Origin: Chondrosia reniformis
Taxonomy: Eukaryota; Porifera; Demospongiae; Chondrillida; Chondrillidae
DNA length: 64,000 nucleotides
Direction of reading: 5' to 3'
Assembly: GCA_947172415.1 (NCBI GenBank)
Contig: OX359197.1
Location: 7,317,673 to 7,381,672, forward strand
Below the pieces are notes generated by a model that worked only from the letters and a program-made list of their open reading frames with translations, searched no databases and was not told the origin of the DNA. The translations under genes were made by a program, and so were the position numbers. This document shows positions 11,401 to 23,765 of this stretch, piece after piece (the stretch's first letter is position 1; each line of letters starts with the position of its first letter).

Positions 11401-14400
11401 TTATGTATAGATATAAAAAGTATTTTGTGTGCATTATAATATAGTCAGCATCCACTTAAATTATATAACTTATTTGCCGATATCTTTATGTATACGTATA
11501 TATACGTATATAATAAGAATTTGATTTATCTATAAAAAAAGTTAAATGAAAATGTTTTATTTATATAGTTGCTTACTATAAGTGAATCTTTGAAAAACCT
11601 TGTTTCTGAATATTTCTCCACTTCCACTTGATAATTTGAATGTAAATTGCACATGACCAGGCTTTACTGAAGGAGGAGAGATGCAGTAAGCCTCTTTATC
11701 ACTTATGTACTCTCCAGGTACTTCTAGCTGATCAAAGATACAACTGATGTCGTAGTCCTCTCTTATGCGAGACGATTCCAAAGTAACCACTACCAGAGTT
11801 CCACCTAGTATGTTGCCTGATTGTGGATGGATGGCTACAAATTCTGTAGTGCCAATTTAATACACACATAATACGTATATGACAATGAAGTTATACACAG
11901 TGCAAGTTACAAATGCTCAGACTCTTAATAGGATATCTGTATACAAATTTAAGCCACAAAACCAAAAAGTGTATATATATATATATAAGTATATCATAAG
12001 ATGTACTCTAAAGCTGATCTTAAAGGATTGATATCATTTGACTATGGATTATATGATGGGGGAAATCTAGAGTCAAATAGTGATGATATCCATGTCGCAT
12101 GTGCAAGTTACTATAGAAACAGTCTACCACTATAACCACAATCACAGTACAAGTTACAAAATACACCAACTCCTAGGATAATTATAATATAAACTAAAGT
12201 TAATACGTTAAACAGTTTAGTTGCTGTAATGCATAGTACATACACCCTTAATGTTACCACTTGCAGCTTACAGATCATCAGCTAGACCCGTAGCCTACCA
12301 AATTGCCCTTTTTCACCTAGTATACTGTATCACATGCATGAATCTGGAAACAGACCCTCTATTAGCTGACCATGTGACAACCACTATCTATAGACCATTT
12401 TGTAACTTGCACAAAAGGGCATTCTGTGATTATTAGTTAAAGACTTCAGTCTTTCATGCGCTTGTGTGCAAGTTACAAAACCGTATAACAGAAAAAGACT
12501 GTTTGACTTGTAAAAGCAAACAGTGAGAGACAGAAGCTAGACTAGACATTCTACTATGAGCACAGAACTAGACTAGACATACTACTATGAGCACAGAACT
12601 AGACTAGACATACTACTATGAGCACAGAACTAGACTAGACATACTACTATGAGCACAGAACTAGACTAGACATTCTACTATGAGCACAGAACTAGACTAG
12701 ACATACTACTATGAGCACAGAACTAGACTAGACATGCTACTATGAGCACAGAACTAGACTAGACATACTACTATGAGCACAGAACTAGACTAGACATACT
12801 ACTATGAGCACAGAACTAGACTAGACATACTACTATGAGCACAGAACTTTTAAATGTTAGCAATTCAATACAATTTACAATGTAAATCAAATCAATTAAC
12901 TTACCATCATCACATGGACCCAATCTTGAAGTTGCAACTGTTACTCCATCAGAATTGTTACAGGTACATGTCCAAGTTCCAAGTATTCTTGGTGGTGCAG
13001 GATCTTCAGGATTTTCTAGTAGCCCAGACATAGAGATCTGACTAGGAGAAGCCACTTGGAAACCATCTATGTCTACAAGTTGATCGGGATTCAATCCTTC
13101 AGGACTTGTAATGACACAGTCTACTGGTACTCTGGTAGTACTTGGTTGACAGAGGAGTGAAGCAAGCGTAGCATTATAACCAAACTCTACACAAACATCA
13201 CAGCCAAGGGGAATGCTAAGAATAGGCAAAAAAGCAATCTGGTTATCTGGTTCTGGGCAGGTCAGTACAGGGGGATCTGGAGGAGGAAAATATGCCAATT
13301 TAAAAAGATTTGTCACAACATTAAATGCCAACTTATGTACCTCTAGCTCTGACAATTGTAGTACCTCTTTCACATCTAACTGGGTCTGGATTACTGCAGA
13401 CCTCACACGAGTATACTGCTTCGGTACCATCCTCAGAACCAGAGGCAATTCTGATTCCATCAATAAACAGTTGCTGCCTGTTTCCACTGAGAGTAATGTC
13501 TTTTATAGTAGAATTATCAAAAACTTCACTCATTTCTCTGAACCATCTAAAAGAGGATTCATTGATGTTGCTTCCAAATCGAGATTCAGCATAAGGCTGA
13601 CAGTCAAGAGTAACCATCACAGTGACAGGAAATAATGAAGAGCCTTCTAGGCCAACTCTGACATAGCGAGGAATTCCAGGAAAAGGTTCAACTATACAAT
13701 TTGAGATACAAGATATTAATGTTTAACAAATGATTGTCTCTTACTTTGCATACATGTGATGTGATATATTATTGTAAAGAATGTGCCCAAAGTGGTTGCT
13801 AATATACTTACTGCAAACAGCTTCTGTTTCATCAGAACCAGGATCACCATCTCCACAGTCATTAATGCCATCACACAGCCGCGAAGCATTGATGCATATT
13901 CCAGTCCCACAATTATACATTCCTCTTTGGCAGCCTATATAGCATTGGTTGCACATGTACACACACACACACATGTATGTATATATTGGGTGACTCTTTG
14001 GGCCAATATTGTATGCATGAAACAGCTGTCTGGCCCAGTGGAGCAGAAGAAGGAAGAGAAGAAAAGAAAAAAGACTCCTGTATCTTCATCCAAAGCTCTC
14101 TCCAGGTTTACTTCCCTATAGGTTTTTTTAACAAATAGGCATAGCATGTAGGAAAATTAAATTTTCATGTCCGATTAATCATAACAACAGAGTACAGTTT
14201 GTATATATGTGTGGTAATTGCTTATGTATTTAAACACAATCATATACGTATACAGTATATAATAAATGCTAACGTATATGTAGAATGATAACAATATCTC
14301 ACTCTTACCAAAGGAATCAATTTGTGCATCAATCTCAGTATATAGTAAGACCTATATAAACAGAAATGGGAAAATTAATGATTGCATGCGCACTATAGGT

Positions 14401-14551
14401 CAGCCACTACCACAAAATGATATACTATTACATTGAACACAAAACACATTCAAGTTTAGTGACTAATTAAGGAAAATCTAATATAAATATATCTAATGCT
14501 TACAATAATTAGCAGAGACACAGAAGTCTTCACACCGACACTGGCAATCAT
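8418..14551 (-). CDS. Secreted LDLa-Ig-Ig-IPT-AMOP-VWD-EGF-FN3-like protein (copy A), complete, 1081 aa
   Basis: Twelve exons join with consistent phases: 14551-14504, 14351-14309, 13934-13812, 13691-13341, 13276-12905, 11843-11577, 11381-10778, 10516-10287, 10216-9656, 9567-9304, 9216-9109 and 8692-8418 (3246 nt). Exons 1-2 encode a signal peptide with likely cleavage after TEIDA. Then follow an LDL-receptor A module (31-72, with SRLCDG and GSDETEAVC), two Cys-paired Ig-like domains (about 73-188, 189-312), an IPT/TIG-like domain (IHPQSGNILGG, 313-401), a beta-rich region, an AMOP domain (about 535-655, CQNWYSSQ, LPPCAPT, HCCYDPSGNL), a VWD domain (682-866, FGDPHLVTLDGHKYTFNG, GLMGSFNDD), one EGF module (956-990) and a terminal FN3-like domain. 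No transmembrane segment is seen. AMOP-VWD-EGF order recalls MUC4 and SUSD2, which act in adhesion; the ligand is unknown. It is head-to-head with a Src kinase 5' end. Confidence 0.88.
12532..12847. repeat. 31-bp minisatellite in intron 5 of copy A (about 10 units)
   Basis: Tandem units of 31 bp built on ctagactagacatactact followed by atgagcacagaa. Only single-base variants (cata, catt, catg) occur between units. The same array sits in the same intron of copy B (30641-30957), so it predates the duplication. Confidence 0.95.
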
Positions 14552-15908
14552 TTTCCAATTGTCTGATGTATGGAGTGGTACCAGACCCAATGCTTTTATA
14601 CCTGTCAAGATCCATAGGGAAAGGGATATTTTATGTTATCTGCATATTCCAAGAATAAAGGATACAAAGGCTGCAGCTGTTGGTAGGGGTGGCTAACGAA
14701 GTTTGGCTTGAAACCACATCAAATCTATACTGAAGCCTATTGATCAACCAGGTGTCCTATAGGAAAAGGTCAATTTCAGGTATATGCATGAAACAGCTAG
14801 GGTATCAAACACATATATATGAAATTGACCTTTTCCTATAGGACACCTGGCAAATAGGCTCCAGTATATAGTAAATAGGCCTGACATTTGGTATAAGTCT
14901 TCGAGCAGCTGCAGTTCGTTATGTATAAGTACTTTATGTGCTAAAGAACCATAGACCCTGAATCTGTTTTGTTTCATTAGGGTTCATCAACTATACTTCT
15001 GATTATTTCTATTGCATCATAGCCTTTGTGCACTGGACCATAGCCCTTAGAAGTATACCACATACACTGATGAGCCCTAATAAGGGAAAACAGCTGTCAG
15101 CATGTGGTTCTTTTGATAATTGTTGTCATCTTAGATGTCTGTTGCAATTTAATAGGACTTTAGTCTCCAACCAAGATGGGACTTTTGGTCACTTGCAATT
15201 GATTGGTCAGGTGTATTATCTCCCAGCGATTATTCATGAATATTGATGTGATTGCTTTCAAAATCAAGACCTAACTTATAAGATTGACAGTCAAGGATGA
15301 TCGTCATTTTGACAAAGAGCCCTCCAGAGCAGCTTATACATTAGTAAGGCACCCCCTCAAGGGGAAGGGGATCAGGTTCAGTCACACTAATACACTGACT
15401 TGGGTACACTGCGACTATAGTAGCAGGCCAATTGGATTGCAGAAGAGTTCTTCGATGCCGTCAACTGTCCACAACACGCGAGTCTGTGGTTAGCAGCTAT
15501 TCTATTGCGACAGTACCTGACCCCTCCCCCTTGGGGGGAGGTCCGCTAAGACAACTATACTCTACGAGGATTCCAGTAGAAGTCTATATTATACATCATA
15601 AAGTGGCTACGCCTTTTTGTGATGAAGTAGTGTCGTATGTCATCAATTTTAATTTTAGATTAGCCTGTTAGTACTTTTTGTCTATTTCTTGAATCTCTGA
15701 TCTAGACATCATTACGTCTTTGTGATACGTATTTCAAGTTGTACATTCCTATTCATTTACATACTAGATATATGATGGTGATGCCTGTTAAAATTGCTGT
15801 AATTGTTTATGATGATCATTAGGTAATGCATTGTTTCAATTCGGAAGCTGTATACCTAATAGAAATTGAGGCTATAGCTCACCTCGATTTTATCCTCAAA
15901 GTCGAGAA
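14552..15908. promoter_or_regulatory. Shared head-to-head intergenic region, copy A
   Basis: This interval separates the start of the minus-strand multidomain gene from the plus-strand Src exon and is repeated at 32155-33495 with high identity. It should hold both promoters. No core promoter motif is clear. It includes the inverted repeat at 14748-14851 and a conserved G/C-run stretch near 15345-15545 of unknown role. Confidence 0.45.
14748..14851. repeat. Palindromic (foldback) element, copy A
   Basis: Arms of about 31 bp (ccaggtgtcctataggaaaa and following, 14748-14779) face their reverse complement at 14820-14851 around a 40-nt loop. The copy at 32344-32469 keeps longer arms that also include tgatca, so the left copy has eroded ends. 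This is a MITE-like element in the shared promoter region. Confidence 0.85.
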
Positions 15909-16218
15909 ATGGGCTGTGCATCGAGCAAAAACGACACTGTTACTTCAGTAAAGAAGAAGAATTCGATTGCTCTGAATTCGTACAAGCATTCAAGAAAGTA
16001 AGGATACAAATGCATCCAACTTCCCTTTATACGTGGCAAAGTATGACTACGATGCTGGTACGGACGACGATCTCTCATTACGAAAAGGAGACTATATCTT
16101 TGTCATCAGCACAGAGGAGGGAGACTGGTGGTACGCTCGTAACAAGGAAACAGAAAAGGAAGGCTATGTCCCTAGCAACTATATCGCTGAATGTCATGCA
16201 GTCACTGGAGGCCGAGGA
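15909..16218 (+). pseudogene. Dead 5' exon of a Src-family kinase (SH3 exon), copy A
   Basis: Duplicate of exon 1 of the intact kinase at 33496-33815: MGCASSKNDTV with the myristoylation Gly-2 and Cys-3, followed by an SH3 domain. Relative to the intact copy, 14 bp are missing after the codons for NSY, which brings in a stop at 15999-16001 after 30 codons. A 4-bp insertion occurs near 16197. The SH3 codons (AKYDYDAG to GYVPSNYIAE) survive downstream in another frame. No SH2 or kinase exon follows: similarity to the right copy ends near 16468, where other repeats begin. The locus cannot make a kinase. Confidence 0.92.
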
Positions 16219-16506
16219 GTGAGATATTATATATAATGCAAACGAAACCGTATTATTATGGCAATAACTGTACAGTTTAACGAGAATACAAGTTAAATGA
16301 AAAGATGCGTATGATTAAGTTTCAGACTACCACTTCTACATGGTTAGCCTTATGATCAGATTCACTGCCTTATTTCGATACTTTCCAGGCCAGTCACTGT
16401 TGTAGGCACTGACAACCCTACTTCGAATATTTTATTTAACTTGTATTACCCTCCCTTTTCTCGTTAACATATACTGATTGATTTTATATGGTTTGGTTGA
16501 TTATGT

Positions 16507-16580
16507 AACCATATACTTCTGTGTTTGGGCGCACCATTCCTACTTCAGGTTAGTGCGTCCAAACACAGAAGTGTATGGTT
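16507..16580. repeat. Inverted-repeat hairpin at the duplication end
   Basis: Arms of 27 bp at 16507-16533 and 16554-16580 pair with two mismatches around a 20-nt loop. The core acttctgtgtttgggcgca is shared with the hairpin at 61434-61523. It sits just after the point (about 16468) where the left duplicate stops matching the right one. Confidence 0.8.
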
Positions 16581-16621
16581 AAGTTACTTAAATTCCAGTA
16601 TATATGCAACTTTTGTATAAA

Positions 16622-18299
16622 TCTTTAAATTAATTGTATAATATTTTAATTATTGGCATGTAATACATTGTGTAACAGAATGTTGTTATGGTAACTACAT
16701 TTAGTAGTTATGATCACTGGAGGTACTCCTTCAAAACCAGCTATGCACCCTAAATGTACCAGACAATTCTCTCACCTGGATGTTGATTATATATATCTTT
16801 TATTCAAACATAATATGAATTAATACAGAGTGATATTTATGTATGCAAAAATATTTCATATTAATATTAAGTTAGTATACCAGGATTTAATGTACATTTA
16901 GGGCTGTAACTCTATCAAACATAAAGATATGAAGCTAATACTTGGTAGCAGTATTCACAGACAACTGTAAAGCATGCCCAATGAGTTCTAGAAATTTTGA
17001 TGAATGTCAAAATTGTTTGCCCCATACATACGTACATACGTACATTAACTTTGATAACCAGATACCTCAGAATGCTGAAAGAGAGTAGTAGCTTTATATT
17101 TTTCCATTTGAAAAAGTTACAGCCCTCAACGTACATTAAATTCTGTGAAATATTTCCAAAGAAGTTTTGTTATTTTTAATTTTATTCATATTTGCCTTAT
17201 CTCTCACCATATATGTATAAACAGAGTATATCCTCCAATCATTTTTGGAGCTACAGTTGCTTTAAAAACATTATTTAGCAAATTGTATCAATACATCATT
17301 CTTTCTTGAGTTAGGAATTAGACTTTAGAGTACAGCTGGTATAGTTTAAACATCGATCATAAACATTAATATCGTCAAGGCGATAAATATCGGACCTCGC
17401 ACTTTCTCTAGTTTTCTCAATTATGAAAAGTCGCTCTCCTCCCTCCACCAAGACACATACAGGCTTTTATACATTTGCCACAGTTTTCAAATGTATTGGA
17501 AATACTGCGTATGTGTGTAAAATTGCTTGGAACGATTCACTGGTCTGGAATTAGAGTGGAATAAATTGACGATTTCTCGAAAATAATTTGGATCAGAAAA
17601 GTCGTTCTCCTCGGCCCATCAAGACACTTACAGGATTATTTCCGCTCTCCCCAGTTTTCAGATGAACCACAAATACTGCCTATGTCTTTAAATTTGCTTG
17701 GAACGATTTACCGATCTGGAAATAACGAGAAATATATTAAAAAAGGTCCCAACCACAACCGTTTTCTTTGGACAAAACTTCATATAAATAGAAGCGAAAA
17801 ACCTTATATAGTAGGCCTACCTGGACACATCTCTATGGTGGTTGCGGTTCCCATAGAGGTTGGTAGCGCTTAGACTCTGAAGCTGTCTCCTAATCGGTTG
17901 GTGCCATAGAGACGTGCTCACCAATAATCCGGATTTCGGGGGGGTTCCACGTAATGTGGGATTGGCATCTGATATCTTAGGATTCATATGAGTCGGCCAT
18001 ATCGAGAAGAACTGGTTCTTCTCACGCAAGTGACACCCAAAGCTCAACTCGGCAGAGCGTTACCAACGATCCCGGCCTATGAGCGTCGTGGATGGTAGCG
18101 TTCGGTATGGTCCAACTTTTTTTCTTTGAAGTTTCGTTGGCTGTCGATTGACGAAATTTCACTTTAACTAGATCCATATCAAAATATATGGATAGATAGT
18201 ACTTCAATAACAATCAAGTACTACACAGTGCATATCCTTATGTATAAAAAATTGGAAAGTATTCTAGATTTTCAGATACAGTTTGGAATTTTGTCTTTA
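16622..18299. repeat. Long repeat unit, copy 2
   Basis: Near-identical to 3888-5575, differing by scattered substitutions and small indels. It is followed by an insertion (18300-19062) that is absent at the matching place in copy 1, and then by satellite array 2. Confidence 0.9.
18024..18123 (+). ncRNA. Possible Pol III unit (tRNA-like), copy 2
   Basis: Same D-arm-like segment (18041-18060), weak B-box match (18100-18109) and T-run (18117-18123) as in copy 1. Identity with the other two copies is almost complete through this stretch. Low confidence as an RNA gene. Confidence 0.22.
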
Positions 18300-19062
18300 T
18301 CAGGGAGTACGGTAGTACTCCCTATGTAGGGATGACACGGTTTTTTTCGTTTTCCCCATACATTGGTATAGGAGCGAAATCCCGAAATAGGCCGAAAATC
18401 GACAAAACAAGGCTATGTATAGCTAAATATACAATATACATACTCTAAATAGACCTTAAAAGCAAGCGAATATGTCCCGCTGGCGAAATAATAAACTTTA
18501 AAAATTCCCATTTTCGTCTTCTTCATATTCTTCTTCTTCTTCTTCTTCTTATTCTTCGTCAGCCATAACTAAAAAACTATATAAGCTTTTGGACTAATTG
18601 TTACACGAAACTACTGCAAATATTCCGAGCTGTATTCTTTTGTAGAAGCGAGAGCGATAACGCTATTATTGAGCATGGCGGTTTTCATGACCCTAGAGTC
18701 AAGGCCTCAATAAAGTCGCCATTTTAATGACGTCATAATCAGTCGAAGATTGCGAAACCAAAATGATTTTAATTATACGAATCTAATTCCTAGCCCATGC
18801 TCCATAAAAAGTACAGAAACTAGAAATATTAAAAATTTTCTACAAAAATAGTGAAGATGTAGGGATGGTATAAAAAGTAGAGAAACAAGAAAGGGATGTT
18901 ACACAGTGAAGCATTAGCTATACATGAATCCTACAAGCAAGGGTGTTGTATGATTCATGCACAGCTAATGCTTCACTGTGTAACATCCCTTTCTTGTTTC
19001 TCTACTTTTTATACCATCCCTACATCTTCACTATTTTTGTAGAAAATTTTTAATATTTCTAG
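18300..19062. mobile_element. Helitron-like or foldback insertion, 763 bp
   Basis: Copy 1 reads gtcttta|ttatattatacc across this point; here the same two halves flank 763 bp beginning TCAGGGAGTACGG and ending TTTCTAG, placed between A and T with no target duplication longer than 1 bp. TC at one end, CTAG at the other and A/T insertion are Helitron hallmarks. The first 25 bp form a hairpin (GGGAGTAC GGTA GTACTCCC). The final 243 bp (18820-19062) are a near-perfect palindrome with arms of about 100 bp, which is unusual for a Helitron. No protein is encoded. A related element with the same TCAGRGAGTACGG end lies at about 61320-61983 in the other orientation. Confidence 0.7.
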
Positions 19063-22000
19063 TTATATTATACCTTCTAACGGTCGGCCATATATAGTAT
19101 TACGCAATTTTCTCTAACAAAACAGTACATTAACTGTAGTTCTGTAACTCTATCAAATGGAGAGATATGAAGCTAAACCTTTGTGTCAGCATTCACAGAC
19201 ATCTATACAACATGTCCAAAGAGTTTTTGAAATTTTGATGAAACTTAAAATTTGCCCTATCTCTCACCATACAATAACTTTGTATACCAGAAGTTAATGT
19301 ACATTGAGGGCTGTAGCTCCATCTAATGGAGAGATATGAAGCTAAACATTTGTGTCAGCATTCACAGACATCTATACAACATGGCCAATGGGTTTTTGAA
19401 ATTTTGATGAAACTTAAAATTTGCCTTATCTCTCACCATGCATTAACTTTGTATACCAGAAGTTAATGTACATTGAGGGATGTAACTCCATCAAATGGAG
19501 AGATATGAAGCTAAACCTTTGTGTCAGCATTCACAGATATCTATACAACATGGCCAATGGGTTTTTGAAATTTTGATGAAACTTAAAATTTGCCCTATCT
19601 CTCACCATACAATAACTTACTATACTAAAAGTAAATGTACATTGAGGGCTGTAACTCTATCAATTGGAGAGATATGAAGTTAAACCTTTGTGTCAGCATT
19701 CACAGACATCTATACAACATGGCCAATGGGTTTTTGAAATTTTGATGAAACTTAAAATTTGCCCTATCTCTCACCATACAATAACTTTCTATACTAAAAG
19801 TAAATGTACATTGAGGGCTGTAACTCTATCAATTGGAGAGATATGAAGCTAAACCTTTGTGTCAGCATTCACAGACATCTATACAACATGTCCAAAGGGT
19901 TTTTGAAATTTTGATGAAACTTAAAATTTGCCCTATCTCTCACCATACAATAACTTTCTATACCAAAAGTAAATGTACATTGAGGGCTGTAACTCTATCA
20001 AATGGAGAGATATGAAGCTAAACCTTTGTGTCAGCATTCACAGACATCTATACAACATGTCCAATGGGTTTTTGAAATTTTGATGAAACTTAAAATTTGC
20101 CCTATCTCTCACCATACATTAACTTTCTATACCAGAAGTTAATGTACATTGAGGGCTGTAACTCCATCTAATGGAGAGATATGAAGCTAAACAGTTGTGT
20201 CAGCATTCACAGATATCTATACAACATGGGCAATGGGTTTTTGAAATTTTGATGAAACTTAAATTTGCCCTATCTCTCACTATACATTGACTTTCTATAC
20301 CAGAAGTAAATGTACATTGAGTGCTGTCACTCTATCAATTGGAGAGATATGAAGTTAAACCTTTGTGTCAGCATTCACAGACATCTATACAACATGGCCA
20401 ATGGGTTTTTGAAATTTTTATGAAACTTAAAATTTGCCCTATCTCTCACCATACATTAACTTTCTATACTAAAAGTAAATGTACATTGAGTGCTGTAACT
20501 CTATCAATTGGAGAGATATGAAGCTAAACCTTTGTGTCAGCATTCACAGACATCTATACAACATGTCCAAAGGGTTTTTGAAATTTTGATGAAACTTAAA
20601 ATTTGCCCTATCTCTCACTATACATTGACTTTCTATACCAGAAATAAATGTACATTGAGGGCTGTAACTCTATCAATTGGGGAGATATGAAGCTAAACCT
20701 TTGTCTCAGCATTCACAGACATCTATACATCATGTCCAATGGGTTTTTGAAATTTTGATGAAACTTAAAATTTGCCCTATCTCTCACCATACAATAACTT
20801 TCTATATCAAAAGTAAATGTACATTGAGTGCTGTAACTCTATCAAATGGAGAGATATGAAGCTAAACCTTTGTGTCAGCATTCACAGACATCTATACAAC
20901 ATGTCCAAAGGGTTTTTGAAATTTTGATGAAACTTAAAATTTGCCCTATCTCTCACCATACAATAACTTTCTATACCAAAAGTAAATGTACATTGAGGGC
21001 TGTAACTCTATCAAATGGAGAGATATGAAGCTAAACCTTTGTGTCAGCATTCACAGACATCTATACAACATGTCCAAAGGGTTTTTGAAATTTTGATGAA
21101 ACTTAAAATTTGCCCTATCTCTCACCATACATTAACTTTCTATACCAGAAGTTAATGTACATTGAGGGCTGTAACTCCATCTAATGGAGAGATATGAAGC
21201 TAAACAGTTGTGTCAGCATTCACAGATATCTATACAACATGGCCAATGGGTTTTTGAAATTTTGATGAAACTTAAATTTGCCCTATCTCTCACTATACAT
21301 TGACTTTCTATACCAGAAGTAAATGTACATTGAGTGCTGTCACTCTATCAATTGGAGAGATATGAAGTTAAACCTTTGTCTCAGCATTCACAGACATCTA
21401 TACAACATGGCCAATGGGTTTTTGAAATTTTTATGAAACTTAAAATTTGCCCTATCTCTCACCATACATTAACTTTCTATACTAAAAGTAAATGTACATT
21501 GAGTGCTGTAACTCTATCAATTGGAGAGATATGAAGCTAAACCTTTGTGTCAGCATTCACAGACATCTATACAACATGTCCAAAGGGTTTTTGAAATTTT
21601 GATGAAACTTAAAATTTGCCCTATCTCTCACTATACATTGACTTTCTATACCAGAAATAAATGTACATTGAGGGCTGTAACTCTATCAATTGGGGAGATA
21701 TGAAGCTAAACCTTTGTCTCAGCATTCACAGACATCTATACATCATGTCCAATGGGTTTTTGAAATTTTGATGAAACTTAAAATTTGCCCTATCTCTCAC
21801 CATACAATAACTTTCTATATCAAAAGTAAATGTACATTGAGTGCTGTAACTCTATCAAATGGAGAGATATGAAGCTAAACCTTTGTGTCAGCATTCACAG
21901 ACATCTATACAACATGTCCAAAGGGTTTTTGAAATTTTGATGAAACTTAAAATTTGCCCTATCTCTCACCATACATTAACTTTCTATACCAGAAGTTAAT

Positions 22001-23765
22001 GTACATTGAGGGCTGTAACTCCATCTAATGGAGAGATATGAAGCTAAACAGTTGTGTCAGCATTCACAGATATCTATACAACATGGCCAATGGGTTTTTG
22101 AAATTTTGATGAAACTTAAAATTTGCCCTATCTCTCACTATACATTGACTTTCTATACCAGAAGTAAATGTACATTGAGTGCTGTCACTCTATCAATTGG
22201 AGAGATATGAAGTTAAACCTTTGTGTCAGCATTCACAGACATCTATACAACATGGCCAATGGGTTTTTGAAATTTTGATGAAACTTAAAATTTGCCCTAT
22301 CTCTCACCATACATTAACTTTCTATACCAGAAGTTAATGTACATTGAGGGCTGTAACTCCATCTAATGGAGAGATATGAAGCTAAACAGTTGTGTCAGCA
22401 TTCACAGATATCTATACAACATGGCCAATGGGTTTTTGAAATTTTGATGAAACTTAAAATTTGCCCTATCTCTCACTATACATTGACTTTCTATACCAGA
22501 AGTAAATGTACATTGAGTGCTGTCACTCTATCAATTGGAGAGATATGAAGTTAAACCTTTGTGTCAGCATTCACAGACATCTATACAACATGGCCAATGG
22601 GTTTTTGAAATTTTTATGAAACTTAAAATTTGCCCTATCTCTCACCATACATTAACTTTCTATACTAAAAGTAAATGTACATTGAGGGCTGTAACTCTAT
22701 CAATTGGAGAGATATGAAGCTAAACCTTTGTGTCAGCATTCACAGACATCTATACAACATGTCCAAAGGGTTTTTGAAATTTTGATGAAACTTAAAATTT
22801 GCCCTATCTCTCACTATACATTGACTTTCTATACCAGAAATAAATGTACATTGAGGGATGTAACTCTATCAATTGGGGAGATATGAAGCTAAACCTTTGT
22901 CTCAGCATTCACAGACATCTATACATCATGTCCAATGGGTTTTTGAAATTTTGATGAAACTTAAAATTTGCCCTATCTCTCACCATACAAAAACTTTCTA
23001 TATCAAAAGTAAATGTACATTGAGTGCTGTAACTCTATCAAATGGAGAGATATGAAGCTAAACCTTTGTGTCAGCATTCACAGACATCTATACAACATGT
23101 CCAAAGGGTTTTTGAAATTTTGATGAAACTTAAAATTTGCCCTATCTCTCACCATACATTAACTTTCTATACCAGAAGTTAATGTACATTGAGGGCTGTA
23201 ACTCCATCTAATGGAGAGATATGAAGCTAAACAGTTGTGTCAGCATTCACAGATATCTATACAACATGGCCAATGGGTTTTTGAAATTTTGATGAAACTA
23301 AAAATTTGCCCTATCTCTCACTATACATTGACTTTCTATACCAGAAGTAAATGTACATTGAGTGCTGTCACTCTATCAATTGGAGAGATATGAAGTTAAA
23401 CCTTTGTGTCAGCATTCACAGACATCTATACAACATGGCCAATGGGTTTTTGAAATTTTTATGAAACTTAAAATTTGCCCTATCTCTCACCATACAATAA
23501 CTTTCTATATCAAAAGTTAATGTACATTGAGGGCTGTAACTCCATCAAATGGAGAGATGTGAAGTTAAACCTTTGTGTCAGCATTCACAGACATCTATAC
23601 ATCATGTCCAATGGGTTTTTGAAATTATGATGAAACTTAAAATTTGCCCTATCTCTCACCATACATTAACTTTCTATACCAGAAGTAAATGTACATTGAG
23701 GGCTGTAACTCCATCTAATGGAGAGATATGAAGCTACATCTTTGTTTCAGCATTCACAGACATCT
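19063..23765. repeat. 169-bp satellite array 2 (about 27 units)
   Basis: Same monomer as array 1. Diagnostic variants recur at 1013 bp (20321 to 21334; six monomers, one short by a base) and 1183 bp (21334 to 22517; seven monomers). The one-base-short monomer, gaaacttaaatttgccc, is itself repeated at about 20260 and 21270. This shows higher-order repeats produced by unequal exchange. The first about 80 bp are the end of the repeat unit. Confidence 0.93.

Noticed and set aside
13213-13635. 140-codon plus-strand ORF opposite the Ig-like exons, also seen at 31323-31745
   Set aside because: It is the antisense shadow of well-supported Ig exons whose phases and cysteines fit the minus-strand gene.
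15340-15550. G/C-rich conserved stretch that might be an RNA gene
   Set aside because: It is conserved only because it lies in the segmental duplication; no tRNA, snRNA or other fold was recognised.
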